DNA from: Rhizobium sp. BK376
Lineage (GTDB): Bacteria > Pseudomonadota > Alphaproteobacteria > Rhizobiales > Rhizobiaceae
DNA length: 62,667 bases
Assembly: GCF_004341625.1 (NCBI RefSeq)
Contig: NZ_SLZG01000026.1
Location: forward strand, 1 to 62,667
Direction of reading: 5' to 3'
Shown here: positions 45,256-54,008 of the stretch, in pieces
How positions within the stretch are numbered: position 1 is the first letter of the stretch
How the letters are laid out: each line of letters opens with the position of its first letter
Notes under the pieces: model-generated
Told to the model about the DNA's origin: nothing
Databases searched by the model: none
Seen by the model: the letters and a program-made list of their open reading frames with translations, nothing else
Position numbers and translations under genes: made by a program

Positions 45256-46131
45256 TCAACTCCGAACAAATGCATACAAACGACCGCGCATCGGTCCTGA
45301 AATCAGACGAAAACCGGTGTAGAGCGTCGTCACCATCAGGAACTGGTTCACGGTCAGGAAGCCGGCCTTGAAGAAATGCAGCCGGAAGCGAACTTCGTTC
45401 ACGACATAGCGCCAACCGCCTCGGCGCTCGTTCAGTCCAAGTCCGGTCCTTGCCCGGATCAATGCTTTGGGAATGACGTGGAATTGCACGCCTGACATCG
45501 CCATGCGGATCCAGAGATCATAGTCCTCGAGCAAGCCGAATTTCGAGTTGTAGCCGCCGACGGCGCGCAGCAGGTCTGCTCGCACGGCAACCGCCGGGTG
45601 CACGATGATGTTGCGCCAGCGAAGCGCCTGAACGATCGCCTCGTGGGTGGTCGGCGCAACGCGCAGCCGCGTATCCGGCCTCTCGTCGTAGAATTCCTCG
45701 GCCCAGGAGGTGACCAGTCCGATTTCCGGATTGGCTTCGAGATAATCGCATTCGATGGCGATTCTATCGGGCAGGCAGATGTCGTCGCTGTCCATCCGCA
45801 TGATGATGGGCATGGTGGCGGCCGCAAGGCCTGCATTGAGAGCGCGGGCGAGGCCGCCATTCCGCTCGAGGCGCAGGACGGTGAATTCCCACGGCGCCTG
45901 CAATGCCGCAAAATCTGCGATTACCTTTTCCTGCTCGCCGTCGACAGGACCATCGATAACAAGAACGATCTGATCGGCCGGTCTTGACTGGATGCGCAGG
46001 CTTTCAAGGCTTGCGGCAAGGTTGGACGCCTTTTCTCTGGCGTAGGTGGACATCAGGATGGAAACCCCCGATGCCGGTTGCTGCGTGTTGTCGGCAGCCT
46101 TGGCGAGTTCGATTGACGGAACCTTGATCAT
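45256..46131 (-). CDS. glycosyltransferase family 2 protein
   Basis: This 291-residue GT2 enzyme opens with GVSILMSTYAREKASNLAAS. It has the nucleotide-binding acidic pair in LVIDGPVDG, the metal-binding IIMRMDSDDICLPDR (about residues 110-124) and the late acceptor motif LLEDYDLWIRM (about 198-208). It is a typical beta-glycosyltransferase of a polysaccharide cluster acting on lipid-linked intermediates in the cytoplasm. Six bases separate it from the sugar phosphotransferase before it. The sugar specificity is unknown. Confidence 0.87.
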   Translation of the reverse strand: MIKVPSIELAKAADNTQQPASGVSILMSTYAREKASNLAASLESLRIQSRPADQIVLVIDGPVDGEQEKVIADFAALQAPWEFTVLRLERNGGLARALNAGLAAATMPIIMRMDSDDICLPDRIAIECDYLEANPEIGLVTSWAEEFYDERPDTRLRVAPTTHEAIVQALRWRNIIVHPAVAVRADLLRAVGGYNSKFGLLEDYDLWIRMAMSGVQFHVIPKALIRARTGLGLNERRGGWRYVVNEVRFRLHFFKAGFLTVNQFLMVTTLYTGFRLISGPMRGRLYAFVRS

Positions 46132-46137
46132 CGCCGC

Positions 46138-46830
46138 TCACCTCGCGCCTTTGCGGGAAAGGATGACACCGGCGGTGCGAACCAGGATCTTCAGGTCCAG
46201 CAGCATGTTGCGATTCAGCACGTATTCGCAATCGAGTTCGACGCGGCGCTGATAGCTGACGTCGTTGCGGCCACTGACCTGCCACAGTCCGGTAATGCCG
46301 GGCAGCACGCTTGCATATTCGCTGACGTGTTCCTGATAGTGGCTGAGCTCCGAATTGGTGACGGGCCTCGGGCCGACCAGGCTCATCTCGCCCCGCAGCA
46401 CGTTGATGATCTGCGGCAGCTCGTCGAGGCTGCTGGCGCGAAGGAACTTTCCGATCGGCGTGATGCGCGGATCAAAGACCAGCTTCTGGTCACGTGCCCA
46501 TTCGGCGCTCGCCTCGGGGTGATGTGCCAGATATTCCTGAAGGCAGTTGTCCGCGCCGATGATCATGGTGCGGAACTTCAGGCAGCCGAAGGGCGTGATC
46601 CCTTTTCCGACGCGGGTATGCTTGAAGATGATCGGGCCGCCGTCGAGCGAAACGAGAACGGCGACGACAGCGAAGAGCGGAGCTGCCAGGAACAGCAGCA
46701 CCAGCGAAACGGACACGTCGAAGGCGCGTTTTAAGACCTGACCGAACCTGCCCTGCCGCTGCGTTAGGTGTCTTGCAGGTATGGCTCGCGGCGGCGCGGC
46801 GGCGTGGCTGAGTTTCTGTGGTTGATTCAC
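46138..46830 (-). CDS. undecaprenyl-phosphate sugar phosphotransferase (second ExoY-type)
   Basis: This 230-residue initiating transferase is closely related to the exoY product at 21046-21726. It carries the KRAFDVSVSLVLLFLAAPLF membrane segment (about 34-53), KFRTM, DPRITPIGKFLRASSLDELPQ and GEMSLVGPRP. PGITGLWQVSGRNDVSY near the end is also present. It is the first gene of the seven-gene minus-strand operon and so probably starts a polysaccharide different from the exoYFQZ product. The upstream region carries a GGGGTACCCC palindrome and is shared with the divergent regulator. Confidence 0.92.
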   Translation of the reverse strand: MNQPQKLSHAAAPPRAIPARHLTQRQGRFGQVLKRAFDVSVSLVLLFLAAPLFAVVAVLVSLDGGPIIFKHTRVGKGITPFGCLKFRTMIIGADNCLQEYLAHHPEASAEWARDQKLVFDPRITPIGKFLRASSLDELPQIINVLRGEMSLVGPRPVTNSELSHYQEHVSEYASVLPGITGLWQVSGRNDVSYQRRVELDCEYVLNRNMLLDLKILVRTAGVILSRKGAR

Positions 46831-47216
46831 GACAGGCTCCCGTCATCTTGCCGGCGCCGGACAAACCGCTGACCATCCCGGCTTTTCGAGCATCAGGACA
46901 CCATTTGTGCGACGCGTTTTGCAAGGAAACTGAGGGGGTACCCCTAAGGAAGCTCTGTCAAATGAACTAATACTGATTACGACGATAGCTATATGTGCTT
47001 AGACATATAAGTATAAAATAAGAATATCATGCTATACGCCGTGAAATAACCCTGTGTAAATTGACGCCAATTTACCATTTATAGTAAAATTATCGTTGAT
47101 AACTGCGAAGAAGTCTTGATTTGATGCGCCGTCGCGCATTTACTGTTCCGTACAGTAATGTACCGATACCGGAATTAGGAGCTATCTTCGGCTTTGGGGA
47201 CAGGGGGAATATTGTT
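46831..47216. promoter_or_regulatory. divergent promoter region with GGGGTACCCC palindrome
   Basis: This 386-base region separates the polysaccharide operon from the LuxR-type regulator. At 46935-46944 lies the palindrome GGGGTACCCC, including TACCCCT (46939-46945), which fits the NarL-type heptamer consensus TACYYMT. The next about 150 bases (46960-47110) are strongly AT-rich, as expected of promoters. No gene was found. Confidence 0.55.
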
Positions 47217-48032
47217 ATGCTTACCCCGACTTATATATTTGATTCCAGTCGCTTATTTCGTGAGGGAACGCGACTGATCCTGGGTTCGGCGTCATTCGAG
47301 GTAGTCGGGATGGGAGAGAGCCTGACCGACTTCTACGAATTGCCGAAGATGGAATCTTCGCCAGTATTCGTGATCGGCTCGGTTGCCGGCATCACGTTAC
47401 GGGATTTCATCGCCCTTATCGTCTCGACCAATCCGAAAGCGCGTGTCGTCGTGCTTGCGGATGCCTATGACCATGAGGAAGCGACGGCAGTCCTTGCACT
47501 CGGGGCAAAGGGCTATCTGCACAAGAGCCTCTCTGCCGACAGTTTCGTCAAGGCTCTGCAGCTCATATCCGAGGAGTGCTCGGTCATATCAGGCTGGCCC
47601 ATGTCCAACAGCATGGGCCGGGAGGCTGCAGCCCTGTCTCGCGCGGTACCGGCCTTGAAGGCCAACTCGCAATTCAGGTCCCAGCCGCAATCGCAATCAT
47701 CGCTGTCGGCCATCGCGGTGGCCGACGATCCGTCCGAACAGGAAGCCGGCGACTTTCCGGAGCAGGACATCCAGCCGGTGACGCCGGTACGGATGGTGCG
47801 CGCTATCAACAATAGCGCCCGCAACCTGTCGCCACGGGAAAAGTCGATCCTGAAGCTTGTCATGGGCGGAGAGTCGAACAAGCAGATCGCACGCAGGCTG
47901 GAAATTACCGAGAGTACGGTCAAGGTTCATATCAAGACGATCCTGCGAAAGATCGATGTCAAGAACCGCACCCAGGCAGCGATCTGGGCGATGGCGGAGC
48001 CTGGCTTCAGTGAGTCCACTCAGCACGGCTAA
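47217..48032 (+). CDS. LuxR/NarL-type regulator with degenerate receiver
   Basis: This 271-residue protein has the NarL/FixJ layout. A receiver-like domain (about 1-120) keeps the final lysine (GYLHKSLSAD, Lys103) but has Gly-Ser (VFVIGSVAG, about 54-55) where the phosphorylated aspartate should be. After a flexible, Gln/Ser-rich linker (about 145-200) comes a LuxR helix-turn-helix (about 205-262; LSPREKSILKLVMGGESNKQ, then TVKVHI). It is therefore probably phosphorylation-independent. The ATG at 47217 follows CAGGGGGAA and is preferred to a frame start 32 codons earlier. It is divergent from the polysaccharide operon and probably controls it. Confidence 0.85.
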   Translation: MLTPTYIFDSSRLFREGTRLILGSASFEVVGMGESLTDFYELPKMESSPVFVIGSVAGITLRDFIALIVSTNPKARVVVLADAYDHEEATAVLALGAKGYLHKSLSADSFVKALQLISEECSVISGWPMSNSMGREAAALSRAVPALKANSQFRSQPQSQSSLSAIAVADDPSEQEAGDFPEQDIQPVTPVRMVRAINNSARNLSPREKSILKLVMGGESNKQIARRLEITESTVKVHIKTILRKIDVKNRTQAAIWAMAEPGFSESTQHG

Positions 48033-48056
48033 AGAGCTCAGCCACCATAGCTGGAA

Positions 48057-48092
48057 AAAAGCCCCTGTTCCTTTCCAGGAACAGGGGCTTTT
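48057..48092. terminator. strong bidirectional terminator
   Basis: AAAAGCCCCTGTTCCT and AGGAACAGGGGCTTTT form a perfect 16-bp stem with a TTCC loop. The T and A ends give a run on either strand. It separates the LuxR-type gene from the convergent methyltransferase. Confidence 0.95.
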
Positions 48093-48114
48093 GTTTGCGT
48101 CCCAAAAATCAGTC

Positions 48115-48870
48115 TTATTGGGTCGGGGCGAGCTTCATCGCCAGAGCCACGCGTGGCGTTCCCGACGGATCTAGGATGAACTGCGCCGGGCCGTAGACGC
48201 GTGCCCGCGAGATCATGGCCGCGGCCTGCCGCTCCTGGCCTTCGCCGAACTCAAAGGCAAGCCATCCGCCCGGCTTCAGGAAATCCGGCGCCTCGCGTAT
48301 CAGCCTCTGATGGATGGAAATGCCATAAGGCCCACCGTCGAAGGCTTCACGCGGCTCGTTCTCAAGCAGGTGGGCGCGATCTGCTTCAAGTCGGCTGCTG
48401 GAGATGTAAGGCGGATTGCAGAGCACGAGATCCACCCGGTTTTCCAACCCGATATTGCGGATGTTCTCGAACATATCACCCTGCACGACGCTGACCCGTG
48501 CCTGCAGGCCGAAACGCATGACGTTTCGCCAGGCAACATCGACCGTCTCCGGCGTAAGGTCGCAGGCCCATACCTGGGCATCGGCAATATGATTGGCAAC
48601 CGCAATGCCGAGATTGCCGCAGCCGCAGCACATATCGACGACAACAGGTGCAACGGGACCCTGGGTCAGCCGATCGACGCAGACGGTGCCCAGCAGCTCG
48701 GTCTCTGCCCGCGGGACGAGAACGCTCGGCCCCAGTTCGAAATCCATATTCATGAAGGTGACGAACTTCTCGCTGTTCATGGGCATCGCAGGCAAAGCCT
48801 CGGTCGGTCGTGTCGAATAGGAGTTCCCGATGTCGTTACCGGATTCATTCATTTGTAGATCGTCTGGCAT
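48115..48870 (-). CDS. HemK/PrmC-like SAM-dependent methyltransferase
   Basis: This 251-residue class I methyltransferase has the SAM-binding VVDMCCGCGNLGIAVA (about residues 87-102) and the catalytic NPPY (about residues 151-154, LVLCNPPYISSS), which marks enzymes that methylate amide or amino nitrogens, such as PrmC and HemK. LVPRAETELL is also a PrmC-type segment. The usual PrmC N-terminal domain is replaced by about 45 residues without homology. It sits next to the asnB operon and faces away from it, so the target may be a small amide or a protein, not only release factor glutamine. Confidence 0.8.
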   Translation of the reverse strand: MPDDLQMNESGNDIGNSYSTRPTEALPAMPMNSEKFVTFMNMDFELGPSVLVPRAETELLGTVCVDRLTQGPVAPVVVDMCCGCGNLGIAVANHIADAQVWACDLTPETVDVAWRNVMRFGLQARVSVVQGDMFENIRNIGLENRVDLVLCNPPYISSSRLEADRAHLLENEPREAFDGGPYGISIHQRLIREAPDFLKPGGWLAFEFGEGQERQAAAMISRARVYGPAQFILDPSGTPRVALAMKLAPTQ

Positions 48871-49162
48871 ATTTATCCCTCTCCTCCGGCTGGCGGTAAA
48901 AACGTACCCCCGTTCAATACCCAGCGGTTAGCGCAGCTCGAATGTTCCCATTAGAGGCAAGGTGCGTAAAGGTCGCGCTGTGGGGGCATGCGGATTACCC
49001 ACTCGGCTCCTAACGTTACCGGATACTCCTTCCACTAGGGGTAGTCCCTTTGCTCCATTGCTTCCGGAAGCCCGCCTAGACAAGCTTGAACGGTGTTTTG
49101 AAGCTGCGGCGCAAGTTGAGTTCGGGAGCCTTTCGGCCCGCCGCATGCGAGGGGAAACTATC
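48871..49162. promoter_or_regulatory. divergent methyltransferase/asnB promoter region with TACCCC motifs
   Basis: This 292-base region holds no gene. AACG-TACCCC-CGTT lies at 48902-48914, and ACTA-GGGG-TAGT at 49034-49045. The latter contains AGGGGTA, the reverse complement of TACCCCT. These resemble the palindrome at the polysaccharide promoter. The asnB ribosome-binding site GAGGGGAAA lies just before its ATG. Confidence 0.45.
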
Positions 49163-51124
49163 ATGTGCGGCATACTTGGATATTTCGGCGATGGCATGGC
49201 AGCCGGGCAAGCGGCTGCGCTTCTGCGCCGCATGGCAGGTTCCCTGCTGCATCGCGGCCCCGACGAAGGCGGCATCTTCACGGATGATGGCGCAGGTTTC
49301 GGGCATCGCCGCCTGTCGATCGTCGGTCTGGCGGATGGCCAGCAGCCGATGCCGAATTCGGACGGCTCCCTCTGCATCAGCTTCAACGGCGAAATCTTCA
49401 ACTATGTCGAGCTTCGCCGTTCGCTGGAAGCCAAGGGCCGCCGCTTCAGGACGTCGTCTGATACGGAAGTCATTCTTCATCTCTATGAGGAAATGGGACC
49501 TGGCTGCGTCGATCTTCTCAATGGTGATTTCGTCTTTGCTATCTGGGATCGCAATCTTCGCCGCATGTTCATCGCTCGCGACCGCATGGGCGTGCGCCCG
49601 CTCTTCTATACGCAGCGCGACGGGATGCTGTTCTTCGCCTCTGAGATCAAGGCGCTGCTGGAGGTCCCCGGCGTCAAGGCCGATATCGATCCTTTCGCGC
49701 TGGACCAGGTATTCACATTCTGGGCGCCGGTCCCGCCGCGCACCATCTTCAAGGGCGTATCGGAGCTGCCGGCCGGCCATCTGATGATCGTCGACGGCAA
49801 CGGCATTTCGGTTCGCCAATATTGGGATCTCTCATTCCCCGACAAAGCCGACGTTGAGCCGGCTCGCCGTGAAGACGATGTCGCGGAAGAGCTGCTGGCG
49901 CTGCTCGACGATGCGACGGCGATCCGCATGCGCGCAGACGTGCCCGTCGGGGCTTATCTGTCCGGTGGCCTGGATTCCTCCATCACCTGCGCCCTTGCCA
50001 AGCCCTATGCGACGGCGGGGCTGCGCACCTTCTCCGTCACCTTCGACACCGCCGAGCATGACGAGAGCCCATTCCAACAGGAAATGGTGAAGGCGCTGGG
50101 TACGCATCATTCCGCAGTCGCCTGCGGCCCGGATGAAATCGCCGGCATCTTTCCGTCCGTCATCGAGCACACGGAAAAGCCGATCATCCGCACTGCGCCG
50201 GCGCCGCTTCACCTTCTGGCGCGCCATGTTCGCGAAGAAGGCATGAAGGTCGTGCTGACGGGTGAGGGTGCCGACGAGGTTTTCGCCGGCTATGATATTT
50301 TCAAGGAGACCCGTGTGCGCCGCTTCTGCTCGCGGCAGACGGGGTCGAAGCGGCGGCCGCTGCTTTTCCGCCGCCTCTATCCCTATCTGCCGGGGCTGAG
50401 CCAGCAGACACCGGAATCCCTTGCCGCCTTCTTCGGCGCCGGCAACGAGGACGTTTCCGATCCGCTGTTCTCGCATCGGCCGCGCTATCGCAGCACGGCG
50501 GCGGCAAAGATCTTCTTCTCAGCGGACCTGCGAAAGACTTTGGCCGGATATGACGCGACCGAAGAGGTTCTTGCGCGCCTGCCTGCGGATTTCGGCCGCT
50601 GGCATCCGCTGCATCAGGCCCAGTATCTCGAAACCAAGTTCCTGCTTTCCGACTACATCCTGTCGAGCCAGGGCGACCGCATGTCGATGGCGCACGGGAT
50701 CGAAGGCCGCTTCCCGTTCCTCGACCATCGACTGGTGGAATTCGCGGCGAAGATACCGCCCGGCATGAAGCTCAAGGGTTTCGTCGAGAAGCATATTCTG
50801 CGGCGGGCGGTCGCCGATCTGCTGCCGCCTTCGATCGGGCAGCGGACCAAGCAACCCTATCGGGCTCCGGACAGCCGGTCCTTCTTTGCCGGCCGCGAGC
50901 CTGATTATGTCGGGCAGCTGTTTTCCCACCGCGCGCTGGAGGAAACGGGCCTGTTCAATCCTGTGGCGGCCGAAAAGCTCCTGGCGAAGTGCCGCCGCGA
51001 GACCGATGGCTTCCGGGACAACGCCGCCTTTGTCGGCATCCTGTCCACGCAGCTCTGGCATGAGGCATTCACGAAGCGGACGGTCAACCAGGGGGATGAC
51101 CGTCAATTGGCAGCAGCGATCTAA
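49163..51124 (+). CDS. asnB: asparagine synthase-like glutamine amidotransferase
   Basis: This 653-residue AsnB-type enzyme exposes its catalytic Cys at position 2 (MCGILGYFGDG) in a class II glutaminase domain (about 1-200, with HRGPDEGG and FNGEIFNY). The synthetase domain (about 220-600) has the ATP pyrophosphatase loop YLSGGLDSS. This type forms amides using glutamine nitrogen and ATP; classic AsnB makes asparagine, but close relatives act in polysaccharide or secondary-metabolite clusters. The start at 49163 follows GAGGGGAAA. It leads the acp-ligase-nadE-thioesterase run, twelve bases before the carrier protein. Confidence 0.9.
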   Translation: MCGILGYFGDGMAAGQAAALLRRMAGSLLHRGPDEGGIFTDDGAGFGHRRLSIVGLADGQQPMPNSDGSLCISFNGEIFNYVELRRSLEAKGRRFRTSSDTEVILHLYEEMGPGCVDLLNGDFVFAIWDRNLRRMFIARDRMGVRPLFYTQRDGMLFFASEIKALLEVPGVKADIDPFALDQVFTFWAPVPPRTIFKGVSELPAGHLMIVDGNGISVRQYWDLSFPDKADVEPARREDDVAEELLALLDDATAIRMRADVPVGAYLSGGLDSSITCALAKPYATAGLRTFSVTFDTAEHDESPFQQEMVKALGTHHSAVACGPDEIAGIFPSVIEHTEKPIIRTAPAPLHLLARHVREEGMKVVLTGEGADEVFAGYDIFKETRVRRFCSRQTGSKRRPLLFRRLYPYLPGLSQQTPESLAAFFGAGNEDVSDPLFSHRPRYRSTAAAKIFFSADLRKTLAGYDATEEVLARLPADFGRWHPLHQAQYLETKFLLSDYILSSQGDRMSMAHGIEGRFPFLDHRLVEFAAKIPPGMKLKGFVEKHILRRAVADLLPPSIGQRTKQPYRAPDSRSFFAGREPDYVGQLFSHRALEETGLFNPVAAEKLLAKCRRETDGFRDNAAFVGILSTQLWHEAFTKRTVNQGDDRQLAAAI

Positions 51125-51136
51125 AAAGGAGAACGC

Positions 51137-51415
51137 ATGATGATTCCGCTGAAAGAGCAAATCAGGGCCTTTATTGTTGAAAGTTTCCTGTTTGGAGACA
51201 CGAGTAGGGCCCTCGGGGACGATGCATCGCTGATCGAAAGCGATGTCGTGGACTCCACCGGCATCCTTGAACTCGTGTCGTTCGTCGAAGACAATTTCGG
51301 CGTCACCGTCGCGGATGCGGAGATTCTGCCCGCCAACTTCGACTCCATCACGAAGGTTGCCACCTTCATCATGAGCAAGAGATCGGCTGCCGATCCTATC
51401 GCCGCCGTCGCTTGA
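51137..51415 (+). CDS. acyl carrier protein
   Basis: This 92-residue carrier protein has the attachment serine Ser40 in the local context ESDVVDSTGILELV, equivalent to the DSL motif of ACP and PCP domains and modified by phosphopantetheine. Helices 2 and 3 follow (VEDNFGVTVADAEI, then FDSITKVATF). It is not the housekeeping ACP, as it is encoded between an amidotransferase and an AMP-forming ligase. It probably carries an acid activated by the ligase while neighbouring enzymes modify it. Confidence 0.88.
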   Translation: MMIPLKEQIRAFIVESFLFGDTSRALGDDASLIESDVVDSTGILELVSFVEDNFGVTVADAEILPANFDSITKVATFIMSKRSAADPIAAVA

Positions 51416-51436
51416 AATCGGACATTGGAGGGGACA

Positions 51437-52993
51437 ATGCGTGTCGAGACTTTCCTGCGGGACAGCGCCACGTCGATGGGTGACAAGATAGCCCTCGTGG
51501 CGGGGGAAATGCGGCTGAGTTATGCCGCGCTCGACACGCTTTCTGATCACCTGGCCGCCAGCCTAGTGGAGAGGGGCTTGCGGCCGGGTGATCGGACCAT
51601 CATTTTCATGGACAATTGTTGGGAAGCGGTTGTTTCCATCTTTGCAATCCTGAAGACCGGGGGCGTCTTCAGCCCGATCAATCCGTCCACCAAGGCGGAT
51701 AAGCTCGCCTATGTGCTGCAAAACTGCCGGGCAAAAGCGGTCATCACCCAGACCAAGCTCGCTAGCATTCTCGACCAGGCCATGGCCGAGGCACCGACCG
51801 TGGAAGTCGCCATCGTTTCCGGCGACCAGCCGCTGACGATGCCTGCGGGTGCTGCGCGCTTCTCCGACTGTATCGCAGGGCCGGCCGTGCCGTGCCCGCA
51901 TGGCGGCATCGACGTCGATCTGGCGATGCTCATCTATACATCGGGCTCGACCGGCCGCCCGAAGGGCGTGATGATGACCCATCGCAATATCGAGGCGGCC
52001 GCGACGTCGATCACGACCTATCTCGAAAACACGCCGGACGACATCATCCTCAACGTGCTGCCGATCGCCTTCGACTATGGGCTCTATCAGGTCCTGATGG
52101 CGATCAAGATGGGCGCCACGGTCGTCCTGGAAAAATCCTTCGCTTTCCCGCAGGCCGTGTTTGAAACCATGCGCCGCGAGAAGGTGACGGGCTTTCCGCT
52201 GGTGCCGACAATGGCCGCGATGATCCTCGGCATGCGCGATCTTGCGCCGGGCTTCCTGCCCGGTCTGCGTTATATTTCGAACACCGCGGCCGCACTTCCG
52301 CCGGAACATATCGAACGGCTTCGCGCGCTCTTTCCCGGAGCCACGGTCTTTTCGATGTATGGCCTCACGGAATGCAAGCGCTGCACCTATCTGCCACCTG
52401 ATCAACTCGACATCCGTCCGGGCTCGGTCGGCATCGCCATTCCCAATACGCAGGCCTATGTGGTCGACGACGAGGGGCAGAAAGTCGCTCCTGGAGTCGT
52501 CGGCGAACTGGTGATCCGCGGCCCGCATGTGATGCAGGGCTACTGGGAAAACGAGGAGGCGACGAAGCAGAGGCTTCGTCCCGGCTTCAACCCTTGGGAA
52601 AAGGTGCTTTACACCGGCGACCTCTTCCGCACCGACAGCGACGGTTTTCTCTATTTCGTCGGCCGCAAGGACGACATCATCAAGACGCGCGGTGAAAAGG
52701 TCGCGCCGAAGGAAGTCGAGGCCGTCATCCATGCCTGTGTCGGCGTGTCCGAAGTGGTCGTGTTCGGCCGGCAGGATCCGATCCTTGGCCAGGCCGTGCA
52801 TGCCGTCATCGTCGCGTCCGATCCCGGTCTGACAGAGCAGCTCGTTATTCGCCACTGCCAACGCAATCTCGAGGATTTCATGGTGCCGCGTTCGGTCTCC
52901 TTCCGGACCGAGCTGCCGAAGACTGACACAGGCAAGGTCAGCCGCAGGCTTGCCGCCGAGGAATTCGAACAAACAATGGAGCCAGCCGAATGA
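51437..52993 (+). CDS. class I adenylate-forming acyl ligase
   Basis: This 518-residue ANL-superfamily ligase has the phosphate loop YTSGSTGRPKGVMMTH (about residues 170-185) and a YGLTE aromatic motif. The adenosine-binding YTGDLFRTDSDGFLYFVGR hinge and a final lysine in KTDTGKVSRR are also present. It would activate a carboxylic acid as an acyl-AMP and load it on the adjacent carrier protein. The ATG at 51437 is used, as an upstream TTG adds only four residues. The substrate is unknown. The stop overlaps the nadE-like start (ATGA), so the two are coupled. Confidence 0.87.
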   Translation: MRVETFLRDSATSMGDKIALVAGEMRLSYAALDTLSDHLAASLVERGLRPGDRTIIFMDNCWEAVVSIFAILKTGGVFSPINPSTKADKLAYVLQNCRAKAVITQTKLASILDQAMAEAPTVEVAIVSGDQPLTMPAGAARFSDCIAGPAVPCPHGGIDVDLAMLIYTSGSTGRPKGVMMTHRNIEAAATSITTYLENTPDDIILNVLPIAFDYGLYQVLMAIKMGATVVLEKSFAFPQAVFETMRREKVTGFPLVPTMAAMILGMRDLAPGFLPGLRYISNTAAALPPEHIERLRALFPGATVFSMYGLTECKRCTYLPPDQLDIRPGSVGIAIPNTQAYVVDDEGQKVAPGVVGELVIRGPHVMQGYWENEEATKQRLRPGFNPWEKVLYTGDLFRTDSDGFLYFVGRKDDIIKTRGEKVAPKEVEAVIHACVGVSEVVVFGRQDPILGQAVHAVIVASDPGLTEQLVIRHCQRNLEDFMVPRSVSFRTELPKTDTGKVSRRLAAEEFEQTMEPAE

Positions 52994-53988
52994 ACACGAT
53001 TCCACTCGCCCTTCATCGAGAGTTCTCGCCCGAAACGCTGCGGATCGACTGCGCAGCAGAGGTCGCGCGGATAACGGAAGCGCTGCGAGACCAGGTGCGC
53101 ACGAAGATGCGCCGGCGTGGTCTCGTCCTTGGATTGTCGGGCGGGATCGACTCCAGCGTCTGCGCGGCACTTGCCGTCCATGCGCTCGGCGCCCGCAACG
53201 TCTACGCGCTCTATATGCCCGAGAATGATTCCGATCCTGATAGTCTGGCGTTGGGGCGCGAGCTGGCGGAGACCTACTCGATCGACAGCACGGTCGAGGA
53301 TATCGGGCCTACGCTTGCGGCCATGGGCTGCTATCGTCGCCGCGACGACATCATTCGGCAGATCGAGCCGGCTTATGGCGAAGGCTGGGCCTGCAAGGTG
53401 GCGATCACCAGCCCGCTCAACGGCGAAGGCTATGCGATCTCGACACTGGTTCTGCAGGCGCCCGACGGCACCCAGACCCGCCACCGCATGCCGGCTTCGG
53501 CCTATCTCGGCATCGTCGCCGCGACCAACATGAAGCAGCGCACGCGCAAGCAGATGGAATATTATCACGCTGACCGGTTGAACTATGCCGTTCTCGGCAC
53601 GCCGAACCGGCTGGAATACGACCAGGGCTTTTTCGTAAAGAACGGCGATGGCGCCGCCGACGTAAAGCCGATTGCGCATCTCTACAAGTCTCAGGTCTAC
53701 CAGCTCGCCGAATATCTGGGCGTGCCGGAGAAGATCCGCCGGCGCCCGCCGACGACGGATACCTGGTCGCTCGCCCAGACCCAGGAGGAGTTCTACTTCG
53801 CGCTTCCCTACGATCGCATGGATCTTTGCCTCTACGCATTGAACAACGGGATCGACGCCGATGAGACGGCTAAAGCGACAGGCCTGACGCCTGCCCAGGT
53901 CGAATGGGTCTGGCAGGACATTCACTCGAAGCGGAAGACGACGCGTCCGCTCCATCTGGCGCCGCTTCTAGTGGAGGCTGTTTTTTAA
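52990..53988 (+). CDS. nadE: NAD synthetase family protein (ammonia-dependent type)
   Basis: This 332-residue protein has the PP-loop SGGIDSS at residues 50-56 and the NAD synthetase pattern TNMKQRTRKQMEYYHAD, LGTPNRLEYDQGFFVK and an HLYKSQVYQLAEYLGVP core. It has no glutaminase domain, so it would use ammonia. NadE makes NAD from nicotinate adenine dinucleotide by adenylation and amidation. Its position within an acyl-carrier/amidotransferase operon is unusual: it may be a local NAD source or a divergent amide synthetase that modifies the carrier-bound product. Housekeeping rhizobial NadE is usually the larger glutamine-dependent form. Confidence 0.82.
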   Translation: MNTIPLALHREFSPETLRIDCAAEVARITEALRDQVRTKMRRRGLVLGLSGGIDSSVCAALAVHALGARNVYALYMPENDSDPDSLALGRELAETYSIDSTVEDIGPTLAAMGCYRRRDDIIRQIEPAYGEGWACKVAITSPLNGEGYAISTLVLQAPDGTQTRHRMPASAYLGIVAATNMKQRTRKQMEYYHADRLNYAVLGTPNRLEYDQGFFVKNGDGAADVKPIAHLYKSQVYQLAEYLGVPEKIRRRPPTTDTWSLAQTQEEFYFALPYDRMDLCLYALNNGIDADETAKATGLTPAQVEWVWQDIHSKRKTTRPLHLAPLLVEAVF

Positions 53989-54008
53989 GTAGTGTGGGGG
54001 AAATACCT

